From assembly GCA_903813345.2 (NCBI GenBank), contig CAIIXF020000013.1, forward strand, positions 428,508-492,507: DNA of 64,000 nt, in the 5' to 3' direction. A program made the position numbers and the translations under genes. How positions within the stretch are numbered: position 1 is the first letter of the stretch; every line of letters begins with the position of its first letter. Positions 13,101-22,490 of the stretch are shown one piece after another. Source of the DNA: Owenia fusiformis (Eukaryota > Annelida > Polychaeta > Sabellida > Oweniidae). Below the pieces are notes generated by a model. The model did not search any database. It worked only from the letters and a program-made list of their open reading frames with translations, and had not been told where the DNA came from.

Positions 13101-14000
13101 TTACCTACTGGAAGGAAAACAGTTTGTCTTGAGCATTCTTTGAGATGAAGATTACTTGCTCTGTATACGGCTTCTTGAGCACTAACTTCTCTATGTTTCA
13201 TATATCGGTAACCAATGATTTTCATGAGTTTAGAAGCTGAGGAGTTTTGTTCTTTGGCTTCCTGTTCTGCATCTATAAGATTCTGACTCATTTCTCGTTC
13301 CTGTTTTGATATATATGATACAATGTAGACAACACATGAAAATACATCAAGGACAAATTGTATATCCATATTGGCTTCCCATGCTTTTAAAAGGTCTGCA
13401 TTGTAGTTATTTATCCAAATGTCTTTAACAGTTCTCTTCAAAAATATGGCTTTCCTTTTACTTTTTGTCAGAGTTCTTATAATATTTTCATATTTTTCCA
13501 TTGTTAAGCCTGGGTGTGCTTTTTCAAATATTTCATTTAATGTCATTTGAGAATAATCTTCAGAGAGAAAGAATTCCCAGAGAGATTGAATGATATCTTC
13601 GGCTTCTTTTATTGGTATACACTCTGTAGTCTCATCAGGACTTTTGTCATCAATGATAAAGGTTTTCTCAGATGGAAGTCTTGGAAAGTGAAATCTACAA
13701 GTTCTTTTATTTTTCTTGCAACTTTTTGAGTGGTTTTTGCTGTGTGTTTGGACTTCGTTTACTATTCTGAACAAGTCTGGGTCAGTTTTTTCATCGGGCA
13801 ATGCACAAGTGATATACTTATCTATGAATTCTTCAACTTCTAAATTTGGTGATTTACCATAAACGGGAGCATCTTCAATCCAAATTAAACAATGTATATG
13901 AGGTGACCCTCTCATTTGAAATTCAACTCTGTAAAACATGTCTTTCACTTTACCAATTGGTTCAGCTGGTGATTTAATAACATCATTCATGAACCTTTTC
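10194..14000 (-). mobile_element. Helentron (Helitron2-type rolling-circle transposon), 5' end lost in the gap
   Basis: Rolling-circle DNA transposon read on the minus strand. Its 3' end is inferred at the motif around 10194 (AGTTGGTATTACTGAT on the plus strand), where two truncated copies also begin. It runs into the N gap at 14001; beyond the gap (from 14501) no further Rep coding is visible, so the 5' end is in the gap, or the gap is longer than 500 bp. Fusion of Rep-helicase with an apurinic-like endonuclease is the diagnostic of the Helentron branch. Confidence 0.85.
10268..13999 (-). CDS. Helentron Rep-helicase-endonuclease polyprotein (N-terminus missing)
   Basis: This is the replication/transposition protein of a rolling-circle element. 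At least 1240 residues are seen; the frame stays open into the gap. Numbering from the first Met at 13990: HUH nuclease motif GSPHIHCLIW with H31 and H33; two-tyrosine motif Y222-x3-Y226 followed by ISK; PIF1-like helicase with Walker A GKAGTGKS at 583-590, DEIS at 673-676, GDFYQLPP at 710-717, IHKLQGKT at 951-958 and YVAFSRV at 976-982; then an EEP-type endonuclease from about 1028 to the end, with E1060 in LTETWL, GDFN at 1165-1168, IDHVY near 1205 and a YHEM end motif. All expected catalytic positions in the visible part are present and there is no internal stop. The N-terminal zinc-finger region is not visible. It could still be active if the hidden part is intact. Confidence 0.9.
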   Translation of the reverse strand, partial: KRFMNDVIKSPAEPIGKVKDMFYRVEFQMRGSPHIHCLIWIEDAPVYGKSPNLEVEEFIDKYITCALPDEKTDPDLFRIVNEVQTHSKNHSKSCKKNKRTCRFHFPRLPSEKTFIIDDKSPDETTECIPIKEAEDIIQSLWEFFLSEDYSQMTLNEIFEKAHPGLTMEKYENIIRTLTKSKRKAIFLKRTVKDIWINNYNADLLKAWEANMDIQFVLDVFSCVVYIVSYISKQEREMSQNLIDAEQEAKEQNSSASKLMKIIGYRYMKHREVSAQEAVYRASNLHLKECSRQTVFLPVGNNPIKMSLPISVIRQQKDDKIWATSIIDRYFARPHSVEFNDLCLAEFASQYRLVTYNNDEDIVENQKETSKKIKLDFGLGFIQKRSKSPPAIIRYPKFSKETNPDEYYHSMLQLFIPHRSDKELRPTKHETFEGYFKCGKIKQGGKLFNVSEIVTKYKSIYDVTGDELNAAQDKLSDGDSYENAWANLAPEQELERQECISENIEPISDDIDETDMPDIDFKTKDKETGKVNCLVELQTDTIPTNEAMELIRSMNTKQKQIFYLIRKQCLELSWGKKIKPLFLHICGKAGTGKSHLIKCIHYIATHLLRNLLKHPNDLSVLLTSPTGTSAFQINGNTLHSAFRITSRYLSKTYEELEESKIAPLKMRLESLKDLIIDEISMVSVRLFNTVRGRLQQIKPGDNPDFGDTSILAFGDFYQLPPVKQKSLLKSDETNYNPWEKFKKIELTQIMRQKGDMKYAEFLNRIRVLKKGERISAQDDEFIRQIMKKPIPEDVMRIYSKRVNVDVYNRKRILSHAKSTNAKIYKIKAIDHNKLKGQEWKKIDEEPKQRADTLLHELQICIGTEVLLIKNICIADGLANGAFGVVTAIEFKKESDNMPSAVWVKFDNPKVGIKTRYKNQTEVHPESIRIEPYNDEVNSKFMRQQIPLIPSYACTIHKLQGKTCNRLAISCKDMFAGGQAYVAFSRVTSSDGLYIIDYDPKSIYCDEKMAKALDEMPDFDLPKYETATEDDLSLIYHNTQGLIAHIKDVKSNTDLSCCDIICLTETWLRDEKVSGILEIETFNSPHLVNRKVLNLSNHEGGIAIYYKSILGNVQTISIPSPLDNAITIVKDIAIITIYKSPKMQKTKFITEMEKILQHVHKKHDKVLVVGDFNENLLDSKKHYIHDFMMRKRYLLLSDTAIPTTEGGTCIDHVYTSKALINVDISVMPIYYSYHEMIKIIIRNVK

Positions 14001-14500
14001 NNNNNNNNNNNNNNNNNNNNNNNNNNNNNNNNNNNNNNNNNNNNNNNNNNNNNNNNNNNNNNNNNNNNNNNNNNNNNNNNNNNNNNNNNNNNNNNNNNNN
14101 NNNNNNNNNNNNNNNNNNNNNNNNNNNNNNNNNNNNNNNNNNNNNNNNNNNNNNNNNNNNNNNNNNNNNNNNNNNNNNNNNNNNNNNNNNNNNNNNNNNN
14201 NNNNNNNNNNNNNNNNNNNNNNNNNNNNNNNNNNNNNNNNNNNNNNNNNNNNNNNNNNNNNNNNNNNNNNNNNNNNNNNNNNNNNNNNNNNNNNNNNNNN
14301 NNNNNNNNNNNNNNNNNNNNNNNNNNNNNNNNNNNNNNNNNNNNNNNNNNNNNNNNNNNNNNNNNNNNNNNNNNNNNNNNNNNNNNNNNNNNNNNNNNNN
14401 NNNNNNNNNNNNNNNNNNNNNNNNNNNNNNNNNNNNNNNNNNNNNNNNNNNNNNNNNNNNNNNNNNNNNNNNNNNNNNNNNNNNNNNNNNNNNNNNNNNN
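14001..14500. other. Assembly gap (500 N)
   Basis: Exactly 500 N. It interrupts the 5' half of the Helentron. Any open frame drawn through it is meaningless. Confidence 0.99.
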
Positions 14501-14571
14501 TGTTCTGAAAAGCGATAATTATTACTAAATGTACTTTGAACAGGTCGACTGACAAAAAAGCCAGGCTTCTG

Positions 14572-15397
14572 CAGGGATGTCATTAGAATTCCTGAAAGGA
14601 GGATCATTGGCATATAAAGGAGGAGCAATACTGTAAGATGGCTGCGCGGTGCGCCGCACGCCGTGCGCGCGGCGCAAACTAGGGGGTCTGGGGACTTGCC
14701 CCTCCAGAAAATTTAGAAATTTAGACCCTCTTTGGTGCATTCTGAGCATATCTGAGCACAAAATTTTCAATAATAATATTTATAATACATAATTCATTGT
14801 AATTATTATTTTTTCTTAATTAATTTATTTTTCAATGTTGCCCCATGTTCCTCCTCACTCTGATGTAAATTAATAAACTCAATATTCCTTTCTGACGCAT
14901 GATCAATCTCAATGAAATATAAAGATCAACATTCAATAGTTTGATATGTATTTTTGACTTGTAATATTTTATTTGTTTTCAAATGTTGCCCTTTGTGCTT
15001 CCTCACTATGATGTGAGATAATCCCAAAAAGATCAATTGTATTAATTAAACAGTTTCTTTTCAAGATTATGGAATTCAAGGAATTGTTAATAATAGTATC
15101 CATTGAAAGATGGCAGGACACTGATAAAGGTTTTTTGCTACTGACCCATTAATCTCAAAGCAATGATGTTTTGGTTTTAGAGGTCAATCAAAATGGTGGC
15201 CGAGTTACTGTAAGATAATTATCTTAGTGTTTCTCTAAAACACTACTGATTATCTGCCTATTATACTTAGATTTTGTCTTCACAAGGTAGGCCAATTTAT
15301 ATTCTTTCATTTGATATGTTTAACTGAATTGAAAGCCGGAGATTTTCATCTGAAAGCCGGAGAATTCTCTGTGATCCGGCTTGTAATGACATCCCTG
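14572..15397. mobile_element. Non-autonomous TIR element, CAGGGATG ends, 6-bp TSD
   Basis: CAGGGATGTCATTA at 14572 is matched inverted at 15384-15397. CTTCTG stands directly outside both ends (14566-14571 and 15398-15403). The interior holds a short GC-rich patch near 14640-14680 (CGCACGCCGTGCGCGCGGCG), and a GAAAGCCGGAGA motif occurs twice near 15330-15365. CAGGG ends recall hAT elements, but those make 8-bp duplications, so the superfamily is open. Confidence 0.55.
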
Positions 15398-15508
15398 CTT
15401 CTGGCACGTCTCGTTCTCGCTCTCAAACAAAACGTGAAGAACGTGACATCACTTCCGAATCATAGCATTCAAAATAAGTAGCGTTTAATTCCCAACACCA
15501 TTTGTAAT

Positions 15509-15579
15509 ATAACGGTGGTCTAGTGGGAGAATCCTCGCTTAGCACGCTGCAGGCTCGGGTTCGAATCCCGTACTCGCTC
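15509..15579 (+). pseudogene. tRNA-like sequence, decayed (or head of a tRNA-derived SINE)
   Basis: An A-box-like TGGTCTAGTGGGAG and a B-box-like GGTTCGAATCC are correctly spaced. The T-arm folds (CGGG/CCCG) and the anticodon position would read AGC. A T-run follows at once, as for a Pol III terminator. The acceptor halves (ATAACGG versus ACTCGCT) do not pair and the anticodon stem is poor, so it is not a working tRNA. Confidence 0.5.
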
Positions 15580-15597
15580 TTTTGTTTTTTTTCGAGG

Positions 15598-16099
15598 TCG
15601 TTATCTTCATCGTCTAGTTTACCAAATGTCGATGTGATGTTTTAATTGATAAATACGAATTCCTTACACATTTCGTTATCTTATTGTGAAATAGCAAACT
15701 AAGAGATATCTTTACTCGCTAGGAATTAACATAATATTATTTGAAGCGATTTTAGAAAATTTTGAAACCGCCATCTTGGTAATATTGATGACGTGATCAC
15801 CATCGGTCAAGGTCAGGTCAAAAGTCATCCATCTTGCCATTTGCCTGGCGTTTTCTTGCCAGTCGACAAAAAACGATGAAATCACGTTGAAAATAAAATA
15901 TACACTTTAAAATTGAGGCTGATCGAATATGACAAGACTCCATTGAATACAGCTGTGCAATTTACAGTCACCAAGATGAGCTAATTTCGGAGAGATTCGG
16001 TGAGATTCGGGAATTGAAAAAGGTAAGCCCTTCCGGTTTCCCAACTTCAAAGTGTTTGAAATCCCAGAATTTTCGCCAGAAACATTCTCTCTGACTGTG
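15598..16099. other. Unassigned sequence outside the left inverted-repeat arm
   Basis: No gene, TIR or recognised repeat seen. It has no counterpart beyond the outer end of the right arm at 50633. Confidence 0.4.
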
Positions 16100-16437
16100 C
16101 AAAATTTGGGGAAAATAGTTCCCTTTTTTTATCGCATATGTGGTCAATTTTCACACAACTTATAAAATATGTATTCATGAATGTTCCCCAAACATTATTT
16201 TGTCAAAATATTTCAAAATTATTGAAATATGAGGAGAAATCACCGCGAAAGGAATTCTGAGTATAAGTTTTGTTGATAATAGTTTACCGCACGTGTTGTT
16301 TATTAGTTAATACGCGCAATTCAACCAATGAAATTGTCTAAATTTTACAATCACGCGACCTGAGCATGGGACTAGAACCAATCACGTCAGTTGTTTATTA
16401 CGAAGTTACCATGCTTACGGTGAGATACCTGCCCGCC

Positions 16438-16455
16438 GCAGTGATATATCACTGC
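16438..16455. repeat. Perfect 18-bp palindrome GCAGTGATATATCACTGC
   Basis: Self-complementary over 18 bp and retained unchanged in the right arm at 50278-50295. A relative hairpin with changed but still paired bases stands at 50658-50681. Confidence 0.8.
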
Positions 16456-16499
16456 ACGGGAGTTCGGAATTTGGTGCCAACAAGTGGGTGACGTCATCA

Positions 16500-17390
16500 C
16501 ACCGCTGCCTAACCAAACCCGTCTGGCACAGTTATTTACTTCTGACGTCGTAGATCTTGGCCAGACGAGGTCCAATGCTAAAAAGGGGGGATTTACTCCG
16601 GAAAAAACATGTCGCTGAATCATCACTTATTATTCATTCCCTATTAGCCATCCAACCAAAACATCAGGCTCCATGTAAACCCAAGTATTTATTTGAAATA
16701 AAGAGTATATTACTTGCACGTAAATGTGGTGTTTTGTTTGTTATATTGATGTTGAAATGGGCACAAGATTTCTTCAATATTTTCGTCAGCTCTCCGCACC
16801 GAATAAAGTCACGTGATGTGACGTAACATAAGTGTGACGCAATAATTTTTTAACTTTCATGGAACGAAAATACATTTCCCGGGAATCGATACATTCCAAA
16901 TATTACGATTTGTTCAGCAGATTTGTTATCAAAATGTAGATTTCTTTATAAAACAGACGTATCTGTGTTGTATTTAGACTTGAAAGAAATATTGTGGACA
17001 TTAAATACGATTTTTCGATTTGTTGAACTGACCGAATGTAGTACTGAACGAAATATGCAGCCGAGACTTCTCGATATCCTAAGAGATCACGAACAGATTG
17101 CAGAAGAATTTTTCTTTTGCTGCGTTTTATCGTTTCGTTCTTATCTATTAGCCGTCATCCAGCGATGGAAACCTAATATAAATACAAAGTTTGATACAAG
17201 GAACAAACACGTAAGTGTTTTTTATGATGTTTATTCATTTATCAGCACGTATTATACATTGAAAAACCAGTGTGTTTTTTCCGGAGTAAATACCCCATTT
17301 TTTGCATTGGACCTTGTCAGGCCCAGATCTACGACATCGGGAGTAGATAACTGGGTCAGACGGGTTTGGTTAACCGCTGCCTACTATAAG
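16500..17390. repeat. Nested inverted repeat inside the left arm (about 110-bp ends)
   Basis: The block near 16500-16605 (AACCAAACCCGTCTGGC ... TTTACTCCGGAAAAAACA) returns inverted at about 17274-17386 (TGTTTTTTCCGGAGTAAATA ... CAGACGGGTTTGGTT). In the right arm the pair is at about 49360-49460 and 50128-50230. The roughly 670 bp between contain the frame at 16859-17210. It may be a TIR element captured in the duplication. Confidence 0.65.
16859..17210 (+). pseudogene. Unrecognised exon-like frame, left-arm copy (one-base shift)
   Basis: This is the counterpart of the 117-codon frame at 49874-49524. It starts with the same Met (MERKYISRES), but one extra base near 16913-16920 ends that frame early. 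Downstream the same peptide continues in another frame (LSKCRFLYKTDVSVLYLDL) and ends at a consensus splice donor, CAC|GTAAGT, at 17211. I do not recognise the protein. Confidence 0.35.
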
Positions 17391-17414
17391 CAGCGAGCTG
17401 TGATACACACACAC

Positions 17415-17590
17415 TAGTTTTCTGCATGAGAAAAATGCAAATTCTACCCAGAAATTCTGCATGAAAAAGCCAAATTCTGAATGAATTATAAAATAATGCG
17501 CCAAATTCTGCACGGGAAAAAGTAAAATTTTGTGGTGCAAGTATGTGCAAAAAGTGAAATTCTTGCTAAAATGAATAATTTTCTCCACAA
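17415..17590. repeat. Short-period repeat of AAATTCTGCATGAAAAA type
   Basis: Four loosely spaced CAAATTCTG/GAAATTCTG units with A-rich linkers. The mirror copy at 49146-49330 yields the same 72-residue chance peptide, showing strong conservation between the arms here. Confidence 0.5.
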
Positions 17591-17635
17591 AATAAACAAT
17601 TCTTGAAATCCACTCATTCTGCTTTAATTAAGAAA

Positions 17636-17799
17636 TATAGACCTCAGAGCAGGGGTTATATTGTCGAATACACCCAGCAGGGCTAGGCACAAACGTTTTC
17701 TGTACCCCGAACGACTGAAGGGAGTGAGGGGTTCGAAAGCTTTTGTGCCGAGCCCCAAGGGGTGTAATCAACGATATTACCCCTGCTCTGAGGTCTATA
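17636..17799. repeat. 164-bp palindromic element in left arm
   Basis: Begins TATAGACCTCAGAGCAGGGG and ends with its reverse complement. Both halves carry a GGCTAGGCACAAA / GGCTCGGCACAAA motif facing inward. The mirror copy is 48935-49098. TA-rich borders suggest a TA-targeting foldback MITE; no coding. Confidence 0.7.
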
Positions 17800-18035
17800 T
17801 TACGATTCGACCATGAAAACTCACCAAATTGTTATGACGTCACACATTACACGTATTAACTGGGTTATTGATCTCGAATATAACCTAGCTGAAGCATTGA
17901 CTTTGTTTACAGTTTATAGAAGGCGTGAATACAGTCATGTTCGAATCAGCAATAATGGACAACTACTGTAACTACTGTAGCAGATGCAATGTTAATTAAT
18001 TAACAACAAAACTTCCCAAATGCTCACTTCACGCC

Positions 18036-18480
18036 TGGTGATCGTGAAAATGGGACGGAGGGGGGGGGGAGCAAGCAATTTCTGGTAGAAAAATGAACAA
18101 ATCTGCAAAAATTATTTTTTCAAGAAAAGGTTTATGATTTCATTGCTAAACGAATAGGCGCACGGTATGGTAAAATATGTCACGTATTCTACGAATTTTT
18201 TTAGCCGATTCTCTTCTTAGGTATAAGATCTATTAAAAAAGGCGCAAAGCAACCAACGTGCAAGTCAATGTTTTTGCTTTAAATCAAGCATCAACGGTCT
18301 ACACAACCTGCAATAAATATTTGTAAGTGACATTATCATCATGAAATTAATGATCTTAATGACTTTACAAAATACATTTCCATACGTTGTATAAAAAATA
18401 AACGAAAATAATTAAAATGGGACGGAGGGGGGAGGGGACGGAGGGGGGGGGAGCAATATGTCTATAAGATATGTAACATA
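18036..18480. repeat. G-rich inverted-end module (left arm, outer part)
   Basis: AAAATGGGACGGAGG followed by long G-runs occurs at about 18046 and again near 18417, with a second GGGACGG soon after. The inverted partner with GCAATTTCTG is at about 28010-28050, beyond the LTR element. The G-runs could form quadruplexes. Right-arm partners: 47215-47255 and about 48249-48290 and 48620-48655. Confidence 0.6.
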
Positions 18481-19319
18481 TATATTTGGCTTTCCGTGTG
18501 GCTTATTTCTGGTTTGTGAATCAAAAAAATCAAAATGGCTGCCTTGAGCAGGAATTCGCTTTTACTTAAGATCTCTTCTAAGAATGGTTACATGATACAT
18601 TAGATCTCAAATATTGTATTATCTTTATGATTTGTCCCTTTGAAATTCCTAGATGGTCTTGGGTCCCAAATGCCATCATGAGAATTCATTGCCTTCTGTT
18701 AGCTTCATTCTAGAAGGTATTTCTAGTTGAAGACAGAAAGAAGTGATGAGTATTAGAATGCCCAAATGTCTCTAAGACCTGGTCTGTCAAGGCTTGTTTA
18801 CAGGTTTCCAGCCAAACCAAAGGGATTCATCTAAAATTTCCAATTAGGTTTCTACATATAAAAGTTTAGAACTGATTAGTGTTGGGCATTCTGGGTAAAC
18901 ATTAAAGTGCCCACTTTGGATTTTCCGTCCTAAAATCTTGTCTGTCAAGGTTTGTCTACATGTTTCCAGCCAAACCTTTGAGGGATTCATCTAAAATTTC
19001 CAGGGATGTTTCTACGTACGTATGAAAGTTTAGAACTGACCAATTTTTGGCATGGGGCGGCCATTTTGGATTTTCCATCCTAAAATCTTGTCTACCAAGG
19101 CTTGTCTGCGGGTTACCAGCCAAACCATTTGACAAATTTACTTCAAATTTTTACATATGAGACATAGTCTTGAGCTGATTAACTTTTTGATGGCCATTTT
19201 GAAAGTTTTAAGATAAATCTTGTCATTATTCAAGGAAAACCATAGCAAATTTTACACACGCTCATTGCCTGAGTGGTAAGAAGTTCTAGTCTAAGAGCTG
19301 ATCAACTTTCTGTGGCAAT

Positions 19320-19323
19320 CTTG
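19320..19323 (+). repeat. Target-site duplication CTTG, left
   Basis: CTTG directly precedes the 5' LTR and is repeated at 27879-27882 after the 3' LTR. The right arm holds one copy (CAAG within GGAAAGCAAGATTGCCAC near 47376-47393). Confidence 0.9.
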
Positions 19324-20334
19324 TGTAAATAGGGTATTTAACTGTTCATTTTTAAGCATCAATTGCTCTCATTAATTATGCAATATTGTATGCTCCATAA
19401 TAATTTGGCGTACTTTTTTTGCCAATTGCTCTCATTTATTATGCAATATTGTATGCTCCCTAATAATTTGGCGTACTTTTTTCCCACCTTTTTACTTTTC
19501 AACCAATCAGATTTGTTGATTGGATAAACACATAATGGAGGAAGACTTGGTGAGAAATTATCCCATATTTTGTAATATTTTTAATTGATATAATAACCCT
19601 AGAGATTAATTACATTCATATTCATAAAGTAGATATTACAAGGTTCATGTACATATAAATTATTAGATGTTTCGATAGAAATATGAACTTGAAATTGTAA
19701 TCTTAGAAACTTGTCAACTTTGTGAACAAAATCTATATTTTGTAAACAGACATTTACATTTTGGGTATTACTTTATTCAAGGCAACAATGTTATAGCAGA
19801 TACATATCAATCAACCATCCAATCAACCACAGCTGTATACAGTTAGCCCATAGGGTAAGCATATATATTTTAGAGAATATGCATTTCACTTTGAATATTG
19901 CATTTATATTGCATTTCTCATTTTCTCATATAAGATAGCGTAATTGCTTCTATATTAGAGATAGTTGTATTCACAGGATACATTTGGTCATTTATGTAAT
20001 AATGGTATATATTTCTAGCTTATTCTGCATAATGTAGATGGTCATTGAAATGCACATTGTTGTTTGAAATGCGCATATGCACAATGTTCAATGCCAAATA
20101 TCTAAGCTATTTATAACCACTTTTATGTAATTGTGTGTTGATTCAGGGATGATATGTTACGTATTCTATTTCTGCATTGGTAATTTTATCCATACCCAAA
20201 ATGTTGTAATTTGTACTTTTACAGGCTGTCTGTCTATGTCTGTCTGTGTCTATGTCTGGCTGATTACAATAAACCATTTTAAATCTAAGATGATCTTATG
20301 TGACGCCATTTAGCCACTTAAAGCCACCACTACA
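19324..20334 (+). repeat. 5' LTR (1011 bp)
   Basis: Starts TGTAAATAG and ends CCACTACA. It has a 63-bp internal tandem duplication (19360-19485, unit CAATTGCTCTCATTAATTAT...). Near the 3' side there is a TATTTATAA box at 20110, a CTGT-rich run at about 20226-20252 and AATAAA at 20268-20273, plausible promoter and polyadenylation signals. Confidence 0.95.
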
Positions 20335-20370
20335 AATGGTACTGCGGGTATACAAATGGTACTGCGGGTA
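20331..20370 (+). promoter_or_regulatory. Candidate primer-binding region, duplicated 20-bp unit
   Basis: The unit TACAAATGGTACTGCGGGTA spans the LTR end and is repeated once directly. TGGTACTGCGGG just after the LTR starts with TGG, as expected for a tRNA primer-binding site, but I cannot name the tRNA. Confidence 0.4.
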
Positions 20371-21365
20371 TACAAGAAGTGTTACTGCTACACGGGTAAA
20401 CAAACTGTACTGCAAGGAATCTACAGGAATCAAGTTATACAATTATAGGATCTACATGGTTATACAATCGTAAGGTCTACAGTATATAATCTACAACAGG
20501 CAGAAGCAGAAGTGATACTCAAAACAACCTAATTTTGAAATCTCTATTTCATATCTCTTATATTGGTGGAAAAGTTAGAATCATGAACTTTAGATTTTTC
20601 AATCAAAACAAAGTTAGGATATATATTGGCAATTGTCCAAGGTCAAGCTATTCAGTTAACCATGATAAAAAAACTCAACCACCTGTAGCTTTAAAACACT
20701 GATGAATGGCTTATAAAAAGCTTACTGTGTTGAAACAATAAACTTTGGAAAAAGGTAGCATTTATTAAACACCAACTGGTAATACTTTGCCAATATTTGT
20801 ATTAGAACTCTTGTTGTTATATGCTTGAGTGATTACTGACATTGAGTGTTTACACTTTCGTGGTGACCTATAATTATATAATTATATTAGTGTGCATGAA
20901 CATTGCCACATTGCGTACACAATACTCCCACATACTAGGGTGACATCTATCTTTATCAGATAATATTTATGTGGTACCATCTACCCATGTCAATTATAAG
21001 TGTGACATCTATAATTACAATAGCATCCTATGGTTGATCATTGACTTAGGTGTATACAATATACATGCCATCTATTGGTATACAGGGTTATATAAGGATG
21101 ATATCTATCCATGTAAACTATTTGGGTGACATCTATTGATGCAACATATATAATTATCTGCCATCTATTGGTTTGCAGATATAGCATACTATATATTGCC
21201 AAGCTTTATTGTGTTGGTATACATTACTGACATCTATTGGTAAATAATTATTACATTTTGCCAATATATTTAATATCATATCACACTTAGTGATTTTAAC
21301 TCTAATAATATTTACATCATATCACACTTTGTGATTTTAATTCTGCGGCTTATATTTTTAATTTC
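20371..21365 (+). other. Leader of the LTR element
   Basis: About 1 kb of non-coding sequence between primer site and gag. From about 20940 to 21250 the phrase GACATCTATTGGTA and variants recurs five or more times. Packaging or regulatory roles are possible but not shown. Confidence 0.5.
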
Positions 21366-22490
21366 GTGTTTGATATTTTATCGCGATTTTTTCCGGAGGC
21401 TATTCAAATCACAATGCCGCCCAAAAAAGCTAATCCAAAGGAGGAAGAAGAGGACTTGGAACAAGAAAAATATTATGACCCGACTGAATTTGAAAACATG
21501 AAGGAGGAATTACTGAGATTGAGGAAATTGAGTCAAAGATTCAGCCAATTTATGGAAATTGAAAAGAAGCCAACACAACCAGTACAAAAAATAAAATTCC
21601 CTAAAAGGCCAAAATTAGGAAACTTCTCAGGAAAACCAGAAACCACTGATATTTGGGACTGGGTTGAAGACGCTGAATTGGCAATCAAGAAACTTGATGA
21701 TGATGAGGAAAAGGTTGACTTTCTACTTGAACATCTAGAAGCACCAGCTAGACGTGAAGTACACTATATTGAACCTTTGACAACTAGGAACATATTCAGA
21801 ACACTGAAGGAAGTCTATGGAAGAGAATTTTCTGCAAGCCAAACATTTAGGAAATTCTACACTACTGCTCAAAAGAAAGATCAATCAGTGAAAAGTTTTA
21901 CACAGGAACTTCTTAGATTGATGGACATAATAAAACAACATAGAACAGTTCCAAATGAAAATGAACTATTGTGTCATCAACTAACAGAAAACCTTAACGA
22001 TCCACACTTGAGATGGGAACTAAAGAAGTATGAGGATGACCACCCTAATCCATCGTTTCAGAAATTACGCCACATTGCTTTAGAGTACGAAGATAATGAA
22101 AACAGAAAAAATGAAGAGTCTGAACATCACTCAAGGAAAGAAAAGTCCTACAGTGTCCAAGAAAAGGATCCAGTATTCACACAGATAACCTCACAATTAG
22201 ATGAATTCAAGTCTGCAATCACATCCATGCAAGATAATATGAAAACAATGACTGAGAAGATTAATCGATTGGAGAAAGGACAACAAATGATAATGGAGCA
22301 GAACGCCAACAATCAATTCCAGTATGAAAACAGAAACGACTATTCGTATCCACAGAGAAGTCATAGAGGACAATTTAATGGAAGAAGACCACAAAGAGGA
22401 CAATTTAGAGGCAGACAAACGGCACAGTCAAATCAACGACAATTTAATTTAAATGCTCATGACCTGGGAAACGCCAGAGTCCCTTCATGA
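21366..22490 (+). CDS. gag: gag-like protein of the LTR element
   Basis: Structural protein of the element's particle, 374 residues (358 if the Met at 21414, MPPKKANPKEEEED, is used). It has a charged N-terminus, then a retrotransposon-gag type helical domain at about 85-235 (WDWVEDAE, FLLEHLEAPARREV, TAQKKDQSVKSFTQELLRL), a coiled-coil-like stretch at about 275-310 and an Arg/Gly/Gln-rich tail (RGQFNGRRPQRGQFRGRQ). No CCHC zinc knuckle is seen; the RG-rich tail may do the nucleic-acid binding, as in some gag proteins without knuckles. Its end overlaps the start of pol by four bases. Confidence 0.85.
   Translation: MFDILSRFFPEAIQITMPPKKANPKEEEEDLEQEKYYDPTEFENMKEELLRLRKLSQRFSQFMEIEKKPTQPVQKIKFPKRPKLGNFSGKPETTDIWDWVEDAELAIKKLDDDEEKVDFLLEHLEAPARREVHYIEPLTTRNIFRTLKEVYGREFSASQTFRKFYTTAQKKDQSVKSFTQELLRLMDIIKQHRTVPNENELLCHQLTENLNDPHLRWELKKYEDDHPNPSFQKLRHIALEYEDNENRKNEESEHHSRKEKSYSVQEKDPVFTQITSQLDEFKSAITSMQDNMKTMTEKINRLEKGQQMIMEQNANNQFQYENRNDYSYPQRSHRGQFNGRRPQRGQFRGRQTAQSNQRQFNLNAHDLGNARVPS

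Noticed and set aside
13938-14628. Open frames spanning the first gap
   Set aside because: They consist almost wholly of N and carry no sequence information.
20131-20313. Sixty-codon frame inside the LTR (and its copy at 27675)
   Set aside because: Present in both LTRs only because these are copies; it overlaps the probable promoter and polyadenylation region and has no motif.
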